From Blastococcus fimeti (GTDB taxonomy: Bacteria > Actinomycetota > Actinomycetes > Mycobacteriales > Geodermatophilaceae), in NCBI GenBank assembly GCA_900102115.1, contig FNAW01000003.1, positions 124,001 to 188,000 on the forward strand: 64,000 bases of DNA, read 5' to 3'. The notes under the pieces are model-generated. The model did no database searches. It was not told the origin of the DNA and was given only the letters and a program-made list of their open reading frames with translations. Below are positions 9,483-17,194 of this stretch, in pieces (within the stretch, counting starts at the first letter, position 1; every line of letters begins with the position of its first letter). A program made the translations under genes and the position numbers.

Positions 9483-9522
9483 CAACCTACGTTGATGCCA
9501 CGTTCCCGTCAACTGCGGTTGA
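9482..9522 (-). promoter_or_regulatory. promoter with twin inverted-repeat operators for the HTH/Clp-N operon
   Basis: Read on the minus strand, TTGACG (9507-9512) and TAGGTT (9484-9489) are a -35/-10 pair with a 17-base spacer. The predicted transcript start falls at about 9476, on a GTG in frame with the regulator. Two perfect inverted repeats TCAAC-N4-GTTGA lie at 9482-9495 and 9509-9522, with centres 27 bases apart. They cover the -10 and the -35 respectively. A dimer bound at either site would block polymerase, so negative autoregulation is the simplest reading. Confidence 0.65.
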
Positions 9523-9534
9523 TGGCTCGACGTG

Positions 9535-10320
9535 TCAGGGGAGCGGGAACGGGGTGTCGTCCGGGACGGGCAGGTTGCCGGCGGTGGTCGCGGTGACGGT
9601 CATGCCGTCGAAGCGGGTGACCCGGCCCAGGGTGGTCAGGAAGGCGGTGTCGGCGGCGTCCCGGCCGGCGCAGATGCGCACCAGCGAGCGGGTCGGGGCC
9701 AGCCGGGTGGCGTCGACCACGCACCAGGTGCCGTCGACATCGGCCTCGACGACGGCGTGGAAGTCCATCGGGTCCAGCCCGGGTGCGTAGACCGCCACCA
9801 GCCGGGCCGGGACCTCCAGTGCCCGCAGCAGCGTGATCGTCAGGTGCGCGTAGTCGCGGCACACGCCCTGCCCCGTGAGCAGGGTGTCGATGGCGGTGTC
9901 CACGGGCCGGCTGGACCCCGACGTGTAGACCAGCCGCCGGTGCACCCAGGCCGCCACGGCCGGCACCAGCTGCGCACGCGGCATCGTGGCGTCGAACTCC
10001 GAGTGCGCGAACCCCTCCAGCTGGTCCGAGGGGCAGTACCGGCTCGGGCGCAGCGCAATCGCCCAGTCGGCCGGGGTCACGGGGCGGGGGGCGCCGCCGT
10101 CCGCGACCGACGCCGAGTAGGTGATCGTCGTCGGCCCCTCGCGGAGGTCGAGGCGGTGCACGCGGGCGCCGTCGACCTGGAGCTCCTCGGGCTGCAGCGC
10201 GATCCCGCCCGAGATCACCGTCAGCTGCTCGGTGCGCGGCGCGGCCACGGCGACCTGAAGCAGCGCGGTCGCCGGGGCGGGGGAGGAGAGCGAGAGCGAG
10301 GCGGCGACGTCGATGCGCAT
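9535..10320 (-). CDS. transglutaminase-like cysteine protease family protein
   Basis: The protein has 261 residues. An N-terminal beta-rich part is followed by a transglutaminase core. The catalytic triad is visible: Cys in GQGVCRDYAHL, His in MDFHAVVEA and Asp in WCVVDATRLA. In bacteria this fold usually acts as a protease or peptidase on proteins or cell-envelope peptides. There is no signal peptide, so it is likely cytoplasmic. ATG 10320 is chosen because family similarity begins with MRIDVAASL; the longer reading overlaps the upstream region of the divergent SGNH gene. A role cannot be taken from its neighbours. Confidence 0.85.
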   Translation of the reverse strand: MRIDVAASLSLSSPAPATALLQVAVAAPRTEQLTVISGGIALQPEELQVDGARVHRLDLREGPTTITYSASVADGGAPRPVTPADWAIALRPSRYCPSDQLEGFAHSEFDATMPRAQLVPAVAAWVHRRLVYTSGSSRPVDTAIDTLLTGQGVCRDYAHLTITLLRALEVPARLVAVYAPGLDPMDFHAVVEADVDGTWCVVDATRLAPTRSLVRICAGRDAADTAFLTTLGRVTRFDGMTVTATTAGNLPVPDDTPFPLP

Positions 10321-10492
10321 GCGGGCATGGTGACTGCGCAGCGCCGGCGCCGCTGGGCGGCAACAGAAGCGTCGCGCCGTTCTTACGCACCGTTCACCTG
10401 CGGCTCGACTGGCGCGCCTCCCGCTGGCCGTCGTCGGTCGCCTGAGCGGGTGTGCGCGACGGCACAGCGGTTGCCGTGATGGAGTGAGGGAC

Positions 10493-11302
10493 GTGCAGTT
10501 CACGCCCTCCTCCGCTCCCTGGCAGCGCTACATCGCGCTCGGCGACTCCTTCACCGAAGGGCTGAGCGACCCCGACCCGTCCCGCCCCGGGGAGTTCCGC
10601 GGCTGGGCCGACCGGCTCGCCGAGCACCTGGCCGCCGCCACCGAGGGTGACGTCGAGTACGCCAACCTGGCGATCCGCGGGCGGCTGCTGCGCCAGGTGG
10701 TCGCCGAGCAGGTGCCCGTCGCGCTGGAGGCAGCGCCGGACCTGGTCAGCATCGTCGCCGGGGGCAACGACCTGATGCGTCCGGGCGCCGATCCCGACGA
10801 GCTCGCCGCCACCCTCGAGGCCGTCGTCCTCCGGTTCCGGGAGGCCGGGGCCGACGTGCTGCTGTCCACCGGCGTCGACACCCGCAACACCCCGATCCTG
10901 CGCCGGGCGCGCCCGAGGACCGCCGTGTTCACGGCGGCGATCTGGTCGGTCGCCGCGCGCACCGGCGCCGCCGTCCTCGACCAGTGGGGTGCGGGCTGGA
11001 TCCAGGACGCGCGCCTCTGGGACACCGACCGCATCCACCTCACCGCCGAGGGGCACCGCCGCGTGGCCCTGGCCGCGGCGACCACGCTCGGCGTGCCGGT
11101 CGGCGACGACGACTGGCGGACGCCGCTGCCGCCGCCGCCGCCGCGGGCGCTCCGGGTGGCGGTCGCCGAGGAGGCCGCGTGGGTGCGCGGCTACGTCGGC
11201 CCGTGGATCGGCCGTCGGCTGCGCGGGACGTCGTCCGGTGACGGTCGGGCGCCGAAGCGCCCGGTGCCGCTGGCCCTGCCTCGGACCCAGGCCGGCCCGT
11301 AG
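10493..11302 (+). CDS. SGNH/GDSL-family hydrolase
   Basis: This lipase/esterase-like protein of about 269 residues has the block I motif ALGDSFTEG with the nucleophilic Ser, the block III motif GGNDL, and the block V motif DRIHLTAEGH with the catalytic Asp and His. No signal peptide or lipobox is present, so it probably works on a small ester in the cytoplasm. GTG 10493 is preferred because a purine-rich GGAGTGAGGG stretch precedes it; GTG 10484 would add three residues. A proline run (PPPPPP) precedes the C-terminal tail. Substrate is unknown. Confidence 0.85.
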   Translation: MQFTPSSAPWQRYIALGDSFTEGLSDPDPSRPGEFRGWADRLAEHLAAATEGDVEYANLAIRGRLLRQVVAEQVPVALEAAPDLVSIVAGGNDLMRPGADPDELAATLEAVVLRFREAGADVLLSTGVDTRNTPILRRARPRTAVFTAAIWSVAARTGAAVLDQWGAGWIQDARLWDTDRIHLTAEGHRRVALAAATTLGVPVGDDDWRTPLPPPPPRALRVAVAEEAAWVRGYVGPWIGRRLRGTSSGDGRAPKRPVPLALPRTQAGP

Positions 11303-11313
11303 CCGCGGAGCCC

Positions 11314-11342
11314 TTGACGGCCCACTTGCATTTTGCAAGTCT
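11314..11342 (+). promoter_or_regulatory. promoter with 17-bp palindromic operator (VOC/HxlR operon)
   Basis: TTGACG (11314-11319) and AAGTCT (11337-11342) are separated by 17 bases and place the transcript start at about the ATG at 11350, a leaderless layout. Between and over them lies the perfect palindrome ACTTGCA-TTT-TGCAAGT (11324-11340). HxlR-family regulators bind ACT...AGT-type palindromes, and an hxlR-like gene is second in this operon, so negative autoregulation is likely. Confidence 0.65.
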
Positions 11343-11349
11343 CACCCGC

Positions 11350-11754
11350 ATGAGCCTCTTCATCACCTGCCCGGTCGAGGACGTCGAGCGCGCGACCGCC
11401 TTCTACCGCGCCCTCGGCTGGACCCTCAACGCCGAGATGTCCGATCACAACGTGTCGTGCTTCGCGATCGCGCCGGAGCAGTACGTGATGCTCGGCAGCC
11501 GCGAGATGTACGCGGGGGTCGGCGGCGTCGAGGAGCTGGTCGGCGGACCCGGCACCCCGTCCAAGGTCACGGTCTCGTTCGACCTCGGCAGTCGCGAGGC
11601 GGTCGACGAGCTCGTCGAGCGCGCGGGCGTCGCCGGCGGGCGGATCGGTGACACCGACGACTACCCCTTCATGTACCAGCGCCAGTTCGACGACCCCGAC
11701 GGCTACCACTACTCGCCGTTCTGGATGAAGCCGGACGCCGATCCGACCGCATGA
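11350..11754 (+). CDS. VOC (glyoxalase/bleomycin-resistance fold) family protein
   Basis: This is a 134-residue vicinal-oxygen-chelate protein with paired beta-alpha-beta-beta-beta modules. The first is VEDVERATAFYRALGWTLN and the second ends in RQFDDPDGYHYSPFWM, typical of small glyoxalase-like proteins of the YP_ type. Metal ligands cannot be assigned with certainty. It may bind or detoxify a small electrophile sensed by the downstream HxlR regulator. The start is ATG 11350, just after a predicted promoter. The TGA overlaps the ATG of the regulator gene (ATGA), so the two are co-translated. Confidence 0.85.
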   Translation: MSLFITCPVEDVERATAFYRALGWTLNAEMSDHNVSCFAIAPEQYVMLGSREMYAGVGGVEELVGGPGTPSKVTVSFDLGSREAVDELVERAGVAGGRIGDTDDYPFMYQRQFDDPDGYHYSPFWMKPDADPTA

Positions 11755-12032
11755 GCGACCTCGCCGAAGCGCTCTCCGTGGTCGGAGCACGATGGGCGCT
11801 GCTCATCGTGGAGCGGCTGCTCGACGGGCCGCAGCGCTACGGCGATCTGCAGCGGGACCTCGGAGTGCCGACGAACATGCTCGCGACCCGCCTGCGCGAG
11901 CTCGAAGCGGCGGGAGTGCTGACCCGTCTGCCCCTCCGGCACAACACCCGGGCCTACGCGCTGACCGATCGTGGGCTCGCCCTGCGCGAGTCGATCGGCG
12001 CGCTGGGACGCTGGGGCGCGGAGAAGGCCTGA
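11751..12032 (+). CDS. HxlR-family winged-helix transcriptional regulator
   Basis: The 93-residue protein is a compact DUF24/HxlR winged helix with VGARWALLIVERLLDGPQRYGDLQ, the recognition helix VPTNMLATRLRELEAAGVL and the wing region. Related regulators such as YodB use a cysteine to sense quinones or diamide; no cysteine is present here, so sensing must work differently or through ligand binding. It overlaps the VOC gene by 4 bases. The palindrome at 11324-11340 is its likely binding site. It ends 7 bases from the convergent PAS-GGDEF-EAL gene. Confidence 0.85.
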   Translation: MSDLAEALSVVGARWALLIVERLLDGPQRYGDLQRDLGVPTNMLATRLRELEAAGVLTRLPLRHNTRAYALTDRGLALRESIGALGRWGAEKA

Positions 12033-12039
12033 GGCCGGG

Positions 12040-13998
12040 CTAGAAGTCGTCCGGCTCGTCGGCGAACTGGTCGAACAGCCCGAACTTCCCGGTGTCGTCG
12101 GTGGCCAGCACGACCCGGCGCGGGGGCTCGGGCGCCGCGGTGCGCTGCGGCGGGACGATCGGGGTCTCCAGCGCGTCGGGGAGCAGTGCGCCGGCGACGT
12201 CCTCGGCCGGCTCCTGGGTGACCTCGCCGATGAGCACGGCCGCGGGGCTGGGCAGGGGAGCGGGGCGGCCGAACGCGTAGCCCTGGGCCATGGCGCATCC
12301 GTGGTCGAGCAGCCAGGCGGCCTGGTCCAGGTCCTCGATGCCCTCGGCGATGACCTGCAGGCCCATGCCGCGGCCGAGCTGCAGCAGGCCCTGCACGAGC
12401 GCGGCGGTCGCGGGCTCGGCGACGACGTCGGCGACGAACGAGCGGTCGATCTTGAGCGTGTGGATGGGCAGTCGGTGCAGGGCGGTGATCGCCGAGTAGC
12501 CGGTGCCGAAGTCGTCCAGCGCCAGGGTCACGCCCGCGTCGGTGACGACGGCGACGGCGTGCAGCGTGGCCTCGGCGGCGAAGAGCGCCGTCGACTCGGT
12601 GATCTCCAGCTCGAGCCGGGAGGGCTCCAGGCCGGACTCCTCGAGCGCGGCGGCGACCAGCTCGCTGAACCCCTCCTCGGCCAGGTGCCGGGCCGAGACG
12701 TTGACGTGGACGCGGAGGTCCTCGGGCCAGGTGACGGCGTCGTTGCAGGCGCGGCGGAGCACCCAGGCGCCGAGCTTGGAGGTCAGCCGGTTGTTCTCGG
12801 CGGCGTCCAGGAAGGCGCCCGGGGGGAGCAGGCCGCGGGTCGGGTGCTGCCAGCGGATGAGCGCCTCGTAGCCGAGCAGCGACTCGTCGGCCAGGTGCAC
12901 GATCGGCTGGTAGAACAGCCGCAGCTCGTCGTTGTCGAGCGCGTGCCGCAGGTCGACCTCGAGCTGCAGGGCGTCGACGTCGTCGTCGCTCAGGGCGCCC
13001 TCGTGCACCTCGACCCGCGCGCGGCTGCCGTCGGCCTTGGCCCGGTTCAGCGCGCTCTGCGCCTGCCGCAGCAGGTCGTCGGGGGTCAGGTCGGAGCCGA
13101 GGGTCAGGCCGACGCTGGCCGAGAGGGTGATCTCGCGGTCGAGGACGACGAACGGCTCGTCGAGCACGCTGAGCAGCCGCTCGGCCATGCCGCGCAGGCC
13201 GTCGAGGTCCTCGACGTCCTCGGCGACGACGAGGAACTCGTCGGCGCCCAGGCGCACGGCGGTGTCCTCGACCCGGGTGCTCCAGCGCAGCCGGTCGGCG
13301 ACCTGGCTGAGCAGCAGGTCGCCGGCCTCGTGGCCGAGGGTGTCGTTGACGGCGCGGAACCGGTCGATGTTGAGGTGCACCAGCCCGACCTGCAGGCCCC
13401 GGCGGCGGGAGAGCGCGACGGCGTGCCGCAGCCGGTCGGCCAGCGCGCGACGGTTGGGCAGCCCGGTGAGCGGGTCGGTGAAGGCGCGGCGGACGAGGTC
13501 GTCCTCGGCCCGGCGGCGGTCGGTCACGTCGACCAGCGAGAGGACGACGAACTGCGGCTCGCCGTTGTTGCGGCGGACGATCTCGTGCGCCTGCACGACC
13601 CACAGCTCGGTGCCGTCGGAGCGGCGCATGCGGCGCTCGCCGTCGAGGAGCAGGTTGGGGTCGAGGTCGGGCTCACCCGGGGGCGGGAGCAGGCCGAGGT
13701 CGCCGACCGGCGGGTCGTCGGGGTGGGCCAGCAGGTCGACGTGCCGGCCGGCGAGTTCGTCGGCGCTGCGGCCGGTGAGCGCGCACATCACCGGGTTGGC
13801 GACGAGCACGTGACCGTCGAGGTCGACCAGCGCCTTGGCGATCGGCGCGGACAGAAAGAGGGCCTGGAACAGCTGGCCGCGGTCGGCGAGGAGCGTGTCG
13901 ATGGCACGCATGCGCTGCCGGGCCGCCGCGTCGGGAGTGCCGGCGGGCTGCCACGGCGTCTCGTTGGCGGGGAGGCTCACCCGTTGAGAGTCACGCAT
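12040..13998 (-). CDS. PAS-GGDEF-EAL cyclic-di-GMP signalling protein
   Basis: The protein carries a PAS sensor domain (about residues 45-165), a GGDEF domain (about 165-325) and an EAL domain (about 335-590), followed by a Pro/Ala-rich tail ending in acidic residues. The signature of the cyclase is GADEF instead of GGDEF, so cyclase activity may be reduced or lost. The EAL domain keeps YEALIRW and DDFGTGYS and looks active as a c-di-GMP phosphodiesterase. ATG 13998 (652 residues) is chosen; a GTG at 14052 would add 18 residues. There is no membrane segment, so the PAS domain would sense a cytoplasmic signal. c-di-GMP might tie to the flagellin gene nearby, which is speculative. Confidence 0.85.
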   Translation of the reverse strand: MRDSQRVSLPANETPWQPAGTPDAAARQRMRAIDTLLADRGQLFQALFLSAPIAKALVDLDGHVLVANPVMCALTGRSADELAGRHVDLLAHPDDPPVGDLGLLPPPGEPDLDPNLLLDGERRMRRSDGTELWVVQAHEIVRRNNGEPQFVVLSLVDVTDRRRAEDDLVRRAFTDPLTGLPNRRALADRLRHAVALSRRRGLQVGLVHLNIDRFRAVNDTLGHEAGDLLLSQVADRLRWSTRVEDTAVRLGADEFLVVAEDVEDLDGLRGMAERLLSVLDEPFVVLDREITLSASVGLTLGSDLTPDDLLRQAQSALNRAKADGSRARVEVHEGALSDDDVDALQLEVDLRHALDNDELRLFYQPIVHLADESLLGYEALIRWQHPTRGLLPPGAFLDAAENNRLTSKLGAWVLRRACNDAVTWPEDLRVHVNVSARHLAEEGFSELVAAALEESGLEPSRLELEITESTALFAAEATLHAVAVVTDAGVTLALDDFGTGYSAITALHRLPIHTLKIDRSFVADVVAEPATAALVQGLLQLGRGMGLQVIAEGIEDLDQAAWLLDHGCAMAQGYAFGRPAPLPSPAAVLIGEVTQEPAEDVAGALLPDALETPIVPPQRTAAPEPPRRVVLATDDTGKFGLFDQFADEPDDF

Positions 13999-14131
13999 CG
14001 GAGGCGTGAAGTGACGGAACCCGTTCACGGAGAGTCGTGATCGTGCCGTCACGGTGTGTGAGAACCACGTCGGGGTCCGGCACTATCTGCCGAAGCCGCA
14101 CCGCTCCGTCCGGCAGGTGCGGCTCATCCGG

Positions 14132-14434
14132 TCATGCGCCGACGGTGACGCCGGGGGAGAAGGCGACGTAGCCGGCGAAGTCGGTACCCACGCGCTCGAC
14201 GGCCGACGGCTTCAGGTCGGGGTAGCTCCAGGCGCCGTCCGACGTCGTCCCGGACGGGGTGACGACGTCCCAGTACTGGGCCGCTCCCTTCCACGGGCAG
14301 GTGTAGGCGGTCGGACTCTCCGTGAGCGCCCCCGGGACCACCGCGGACGGCGGGAAGTACCAGTTGCCCTCGATGCGGACCAGATCGGACTCGGGGGCCT
14401 CGGCGATGACGGTGCCGTTCACGGTGGCGCGCAT
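14132..14434 (-). CDS. DUF427 domain-containing protein
   Basis: This is a 100-residue protein whose sequence matches the DUF427 fold: MRATVNGTVIAEAPESDLVRIEGNWYFPP followed by the characteristic CPWKGAAQYWDV. The family is widespread in actinobacteria and has no established function. The start ATG 14434 has a strong GGAGGAG ribosome-binding site. It is divergent from the luciferase-like monooxygenase gene, with 109 bases between them, and the two families are often small-molecule redox neighbours, though I cannot show a link here. Confidence 0.82.
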   Translation of the reverse strand: MRATVNGTVIAEAPESDLVRIEGNWYFPPSAVVPGALTESPTAYTCPWKGAAQYWDVVTPSGTTSDGAWSYPDLKPSAVERVGTDFAGYVAFSPGVTVGA

Positions 14435-14543
14435 CGGATCTCCTCCTGCTGGACCGCCGGGTGCGGTCGCTCTTCCGGGCAACGCTGCTGTGGTCCCGGC
14501 CCATCCCGGGAACACGGTGCGTCGCGGCGGCGCTGAGGCCGGC

Positions 14544-15581
14544 GTGGACAAGAAGATCGGCTTCCTGAACTTCGGGCACTGGCAGCCCATCCCCGGCTCG
14601 CAGGTGCGCACCGGGCGCGACGCGCTGGTGCAGACCGTCGAGCTGGCCGAGGCGGCCGAGGAGATCGGGCTGGACGGCGCCTACGTGCGGGTGCACCACT
14701 TCGCCCGCCAGCTGGCCTCCCCGTTCCCGCTGCTGGCGGCCATGGCCGCCCGCACCTCGCGGATCGAGCTGGGCACCGGCGTCATCGACATGCGGTACGA
14801 GAACCCGCTGTACATGGCCGAGGAGGCCGCCGCGGCCGACCTGCTCAGCGGCGGCCGGCTGCAGCTCGGCGTGAGCCGGGGATCACCGGAGACGGCGCTG
14901 CGCGGCTCGGAGGCCTTCGGTTACGTGCCCGGCCCCGACAGCAGCGACGCCGACCTCGCCCGCGAGAAGACCGCGGTGTTCCTGGCCGCGGTCTCCGGGC
15001 AGCCGATGGTCGACGCCGACCCGAAGATGACCGGCGGACGCGCGGGCCGGCTGCCGATCCTGCCGCAGTCGCCGGGCCTGGCCGACCGCATCTGGTGGGG
15101 GTCGGGCACCCGGGCGACCGCCGAGTGGACCGCGCAGCAGGGGATGAACCTGATGAGCTCCACGCTGCTGGTCGAGGACACCGGCGCCCCCTTCGACGAG
15201 CTGCAGGCCGAGCAGATCGCCCGGTTCCGCACAGCCTGGGCCGACGCCGGCTGGGAGCGCGAGCCGCGGGTCTCGGTGAGCCGCAGCGTGCTGCCGATCG
15301 TCAGCGAGCTGGACCGGCAGTACTTCGGCGGCGACAGCGGGGAGGACCAGGTCGGCATCCTCGAGGGGGTCCGGGCCCGGTTCGGCAAGAGCTACGTCGG
15401 CGAGCCCGACCAGCTCGCCGAGGAGCTGGCCAAGGACGCCGCCGTCCGCGAGGCCGACAGCCTGCTGATCACCGTGCCGAACATGCTCGGCGTCGAGTAC
15501 AACGCCCGGCTGCTGCAGAACATCGTCGAGCACGTGGCGCCGGCCATCGGCTGGGTGCACCCCGACCGCCGCACCGCCTGA
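14544..15581 (+). CDS. LLM-class flavin-dependent oxidoreductase
   Basis: The 345-residue protein is a bacterial luciferase-like monooxygenase: a TIM barrel starting with KIGFLNFGHWQPIPGSQV, the segment RTSRIELGTGVIDMRYENPL typical of the family, and LGVSRGSPE in the flavin-binding region. It uses FMN or F420 with an unknown substrate. The family member most alike is the alkanal-monooxygenase-like group found beside other actinobacterial redox genes. GTG 14544 is chosen since family similarity begins there; an upstream extension would overlap the DUF427 gene. fbiC in this window shows that F420 is made. Confidence 0.87.
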   Translation: MDKKIGFLNFGHWQPIPGSQVRTGRDALVQTVELAEAAEEIGLDGAYVRVHHFARQLASPFPLLAAMAARTSRIELGTGVIDMRYENPLYMAEEAAAADLLSGGRLQLGVSRGSPETALRGSEAFGYVPGPDSSDADLAREKTAVFLAAVSGQPMVDADPKMTGGRAGRLPILPQSPGLADRIWWGSGTRATAEWTAQQGMNLMSSTLLVEDTGAPFDELQAEQIARFRTAWADAGWEREPRVSVSRSVLPIVSELDRQYFGGDSGEDQVGILEGVRARFGKSYVGEPDQLAEELAKDAAVREADSLLITVPNMLGVEYNARLLQNIVEHVAPAIGWVHPDRRTA

Positions 15582-15652
15582 GGCGTCACCCGGCCGGTTG
15601 ATCCTGGTCCTGACGTCCGCCCTGGGCTCCGGTACTGCAGGAGGCTCGCGAC

Positions 15653-16261
15653 GTGACGTCGGACGAGGACCGCTGGTCAGAGGCTCAGTCGTTGCTCGAA
15701 GGCGCCCCGTCGGGAGCAGCGCAGCGACGGCTACGCCGGGGACGGCGCTCCATGGTGCTGGGGGCCGGCGTGGCGTCGCTGGTGGCGGTCGGCATCGTGG
15801 CGCTCCTGGTCGACTGGTCTGCCGACGGGTCCGACGACGATCCGCTGTGGCACTCGGTGACCGGGCTGACGCTCATGCTCGTCGGCATCGTCATCGCCGC
15901 CCCGCCGGCCTTCCGGTTCCTGAGGGACGTCCGGCTCCGGGAGCAGTGGAGCACCCCGCTGCTCGCCCTCGACCTGGCCCAGCGCCGGGAACTCGCCCGG
16001 CAGGTCAGCGGCCGGATCCCGGCCGACCCGGCGCACCTGCCGCTCGCGCGCCACCTGGCGGAGTCCCTCGTCCGTCAGAGTCCACCACCGAGGATGTTCC
16101 TGGGGCTGCTGATCCTGGCGACCGGTCAATTGGTCAGCTCGCCGTCGTGGTGGTCGGCCCTGACACTGGCAGGGTTCGGGCTCGCCGCGTGGGGGTCGCG
16201 CCGGGGCACGCGGAACGCACGGGCCTTCCTGGACGCCCACCCGGAGCCGCGCCCCGCCTGA
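15653..16261 (+). CDS. hypothetical membrane protein
   Basis: The 202-residue protein is not recognised. It has two hydrophobic helices near residues 34-54 and 67-88, a cytoplasmic helical stretch, and a further hydrophobic pair near 145-182, so about four membrane spans. The N-terminal 30 residues are acidic then basic. A strong AGGAGG precedes the GTG start at 15653. It is a single gene between the monooxygenase and the convergent nadC, and ends just before a hairpin terminator. Confidence 0.7.
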   Translation: MTSDEDRWSEAQSLLEGAPSGAAQRRLRRGRRSMVLGAGVASLVAVGIVALLVDWSADGSDDDPLWHSVTGLTLMLVGIVIAAPPAFRFLRDVRLREQWSTPLLALDLAQRRELARQVSGRIPADPAHLPLARHLAESLVRQSPPPRMFLGLLILATGQLVSSPSWWSALTLAGFGLAAWGSRRGTRNARAFLDAHPEPRPA

Positions 16262-16273
16262 CCCCGACCCCCA

Positions 16274-16301
16274 CCCGGACTTTCTGCACCGAAAGTCCGG
16301 G
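16274..16301. terminator. bidirectional hairpin terminator / dispersed palindrome
   Basis: CCCGGACTTTC and GAAAGTCCGGG form a perfect 11-bp stem with the loop TGCACC, between two convergent genes. There is no T tract, as is usual in high-G+C actinobacteria. A nearly identical core (one base changed) occurs again near 45281, so it may belong to a dispersed repeat family as well as act as a terminator. Confidence 0.65.
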
Positions 16302-16309
16302 GCGGGCTG

Positions 16310-17194
16310 TCAGCGCAGGTCGAAGCCCAGGTCGAGCACCGGCGCGCTGTGCGTGAGCGCGCCGACGGCGAGGTGGTCGACGCCGGTCGCGGCGACCTCG
16401 GCGGCGCGGTCGAGCGACAGTCCTCCGCTGGCCTCCAGCCGCACTCCCGTTCCGCGAACCAGCGCGACCGCGGTGCGGGTGTCGGCGGTGGAGAAGTTGT
16501 CCAGCAGCACCAGCTGGACGCCGGCCGCGATCGCCTCGCGCACCTGGTCGAGGGTGTCGCACTCGACCTCGAGCGGGATGGACGGCGCCGTCGCCCGCAC
16601 CGCCTGGACGGCGGCCGCGATGCCCCCGGCCGCCGCGACGTGGTTGTCCTTGACCAACGCCGCGTCGCCCAGGGCCATCCGGTGGTTGACCCCGCCGCCG
16701 CAGCGCACCGCGTACTTCTCCAGCGCCCGCAGGCCCGGCGTCGTCTTGCGGGTGTCCCGGACGGAGGCGCCGGTGCCCTCGATCGCCTCGACCCACCGGC
16801 GGGTCAGCGAGGCGATGCCCGAGAGATGGCAGATCAGGTTGAGGGCGGTCCGCTCGGCGGTGAGCAGCGAGCGGGTGGGCCCGGTGACGGTGAGGACCGG
16901 GAGCCCCGGCTCGGTGGTCGCGCCATCGGCCTCGTGCACCCGGATCTCCACCGCCGGACCCCCGACCAGGTCGAAGACGGCGGCGGCGACGTGCACCCCG
17001 GCGAGCACGCCGACGCTGCGCGGGGTGACATCGCCGGTGGCGACGGCGTCCGCCGGGACCGTGGAGTCGGTGGTGACGTCGGGGCCGAAGGCCAGGTCCT
17101 CGGCCAGCGCGGTGCGCACCAGGCGCTCGACGGCGTCCGGGTCGAGCCCGTCCTTCCGCAGCGCGGCGGCGACGTCGTCGCGCAGCGCGGTCAT
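16310..17194 (-). CDS. nadC: nicotinate-nucleotide pyrophosphorylase (quinolinate phosphoribosyltransferase)
   Basis: NadC converts quinolinate and PRPP to nicotinate mononucleotide, the third step of the aspartate route to NAD. The 294-residue protein has the family landmarks: AERTALNLICHLSGIAS, RDTRKTTPGLRALEKYAVRCGGG with PRPP- and quinolinate-binding Arg/Lys residues, NHRMALGDAALVKDNH, and the C-terminal LEASGGLSLDRAAEVAATGVDHLAVGALTH. The ATG overlaps the nadB stop by 4 bases (ATGA). It is the last gene of nadA-nadB-nadC and should be repressed together with them by NrtR. Confidence 0.96.
   Translation of the reverse strand: MTALRDDVAAALRKDGLDPDAVERLVRTALAEDLAFGPDVTTDSTVPADAVATGDVTPRSVGVLAGVHVAAAVFDLVGGPAVEIRVHEADGATTEPGLPVLTVTGPTRSLLTAERTALNLICHLSGIASLTRRWVEAIEGTGASVRDTRKTTPGLRALEKYAVRCGGGVNHRMALGDAALVKDNHVAAAGGIAAAVQAVRATAPSIPLEVECDTLDQVREAIAAGVQLVLLDNFSTADTRTAVALVRGTGVRLEASGGLSLDRAAEVAATGVDHLAVGALTHSAPVLDLGFDLR

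Noticed and set aside
11971..14040. 689-residue plus-strand frame opposite the PAS-GGDEF-EAL gene
   Set aside because: It is rich in Gly, Val, Gln and Asp in the pattern of a reverse-strand shadow, while the minus strand encodes three recognisable domains.
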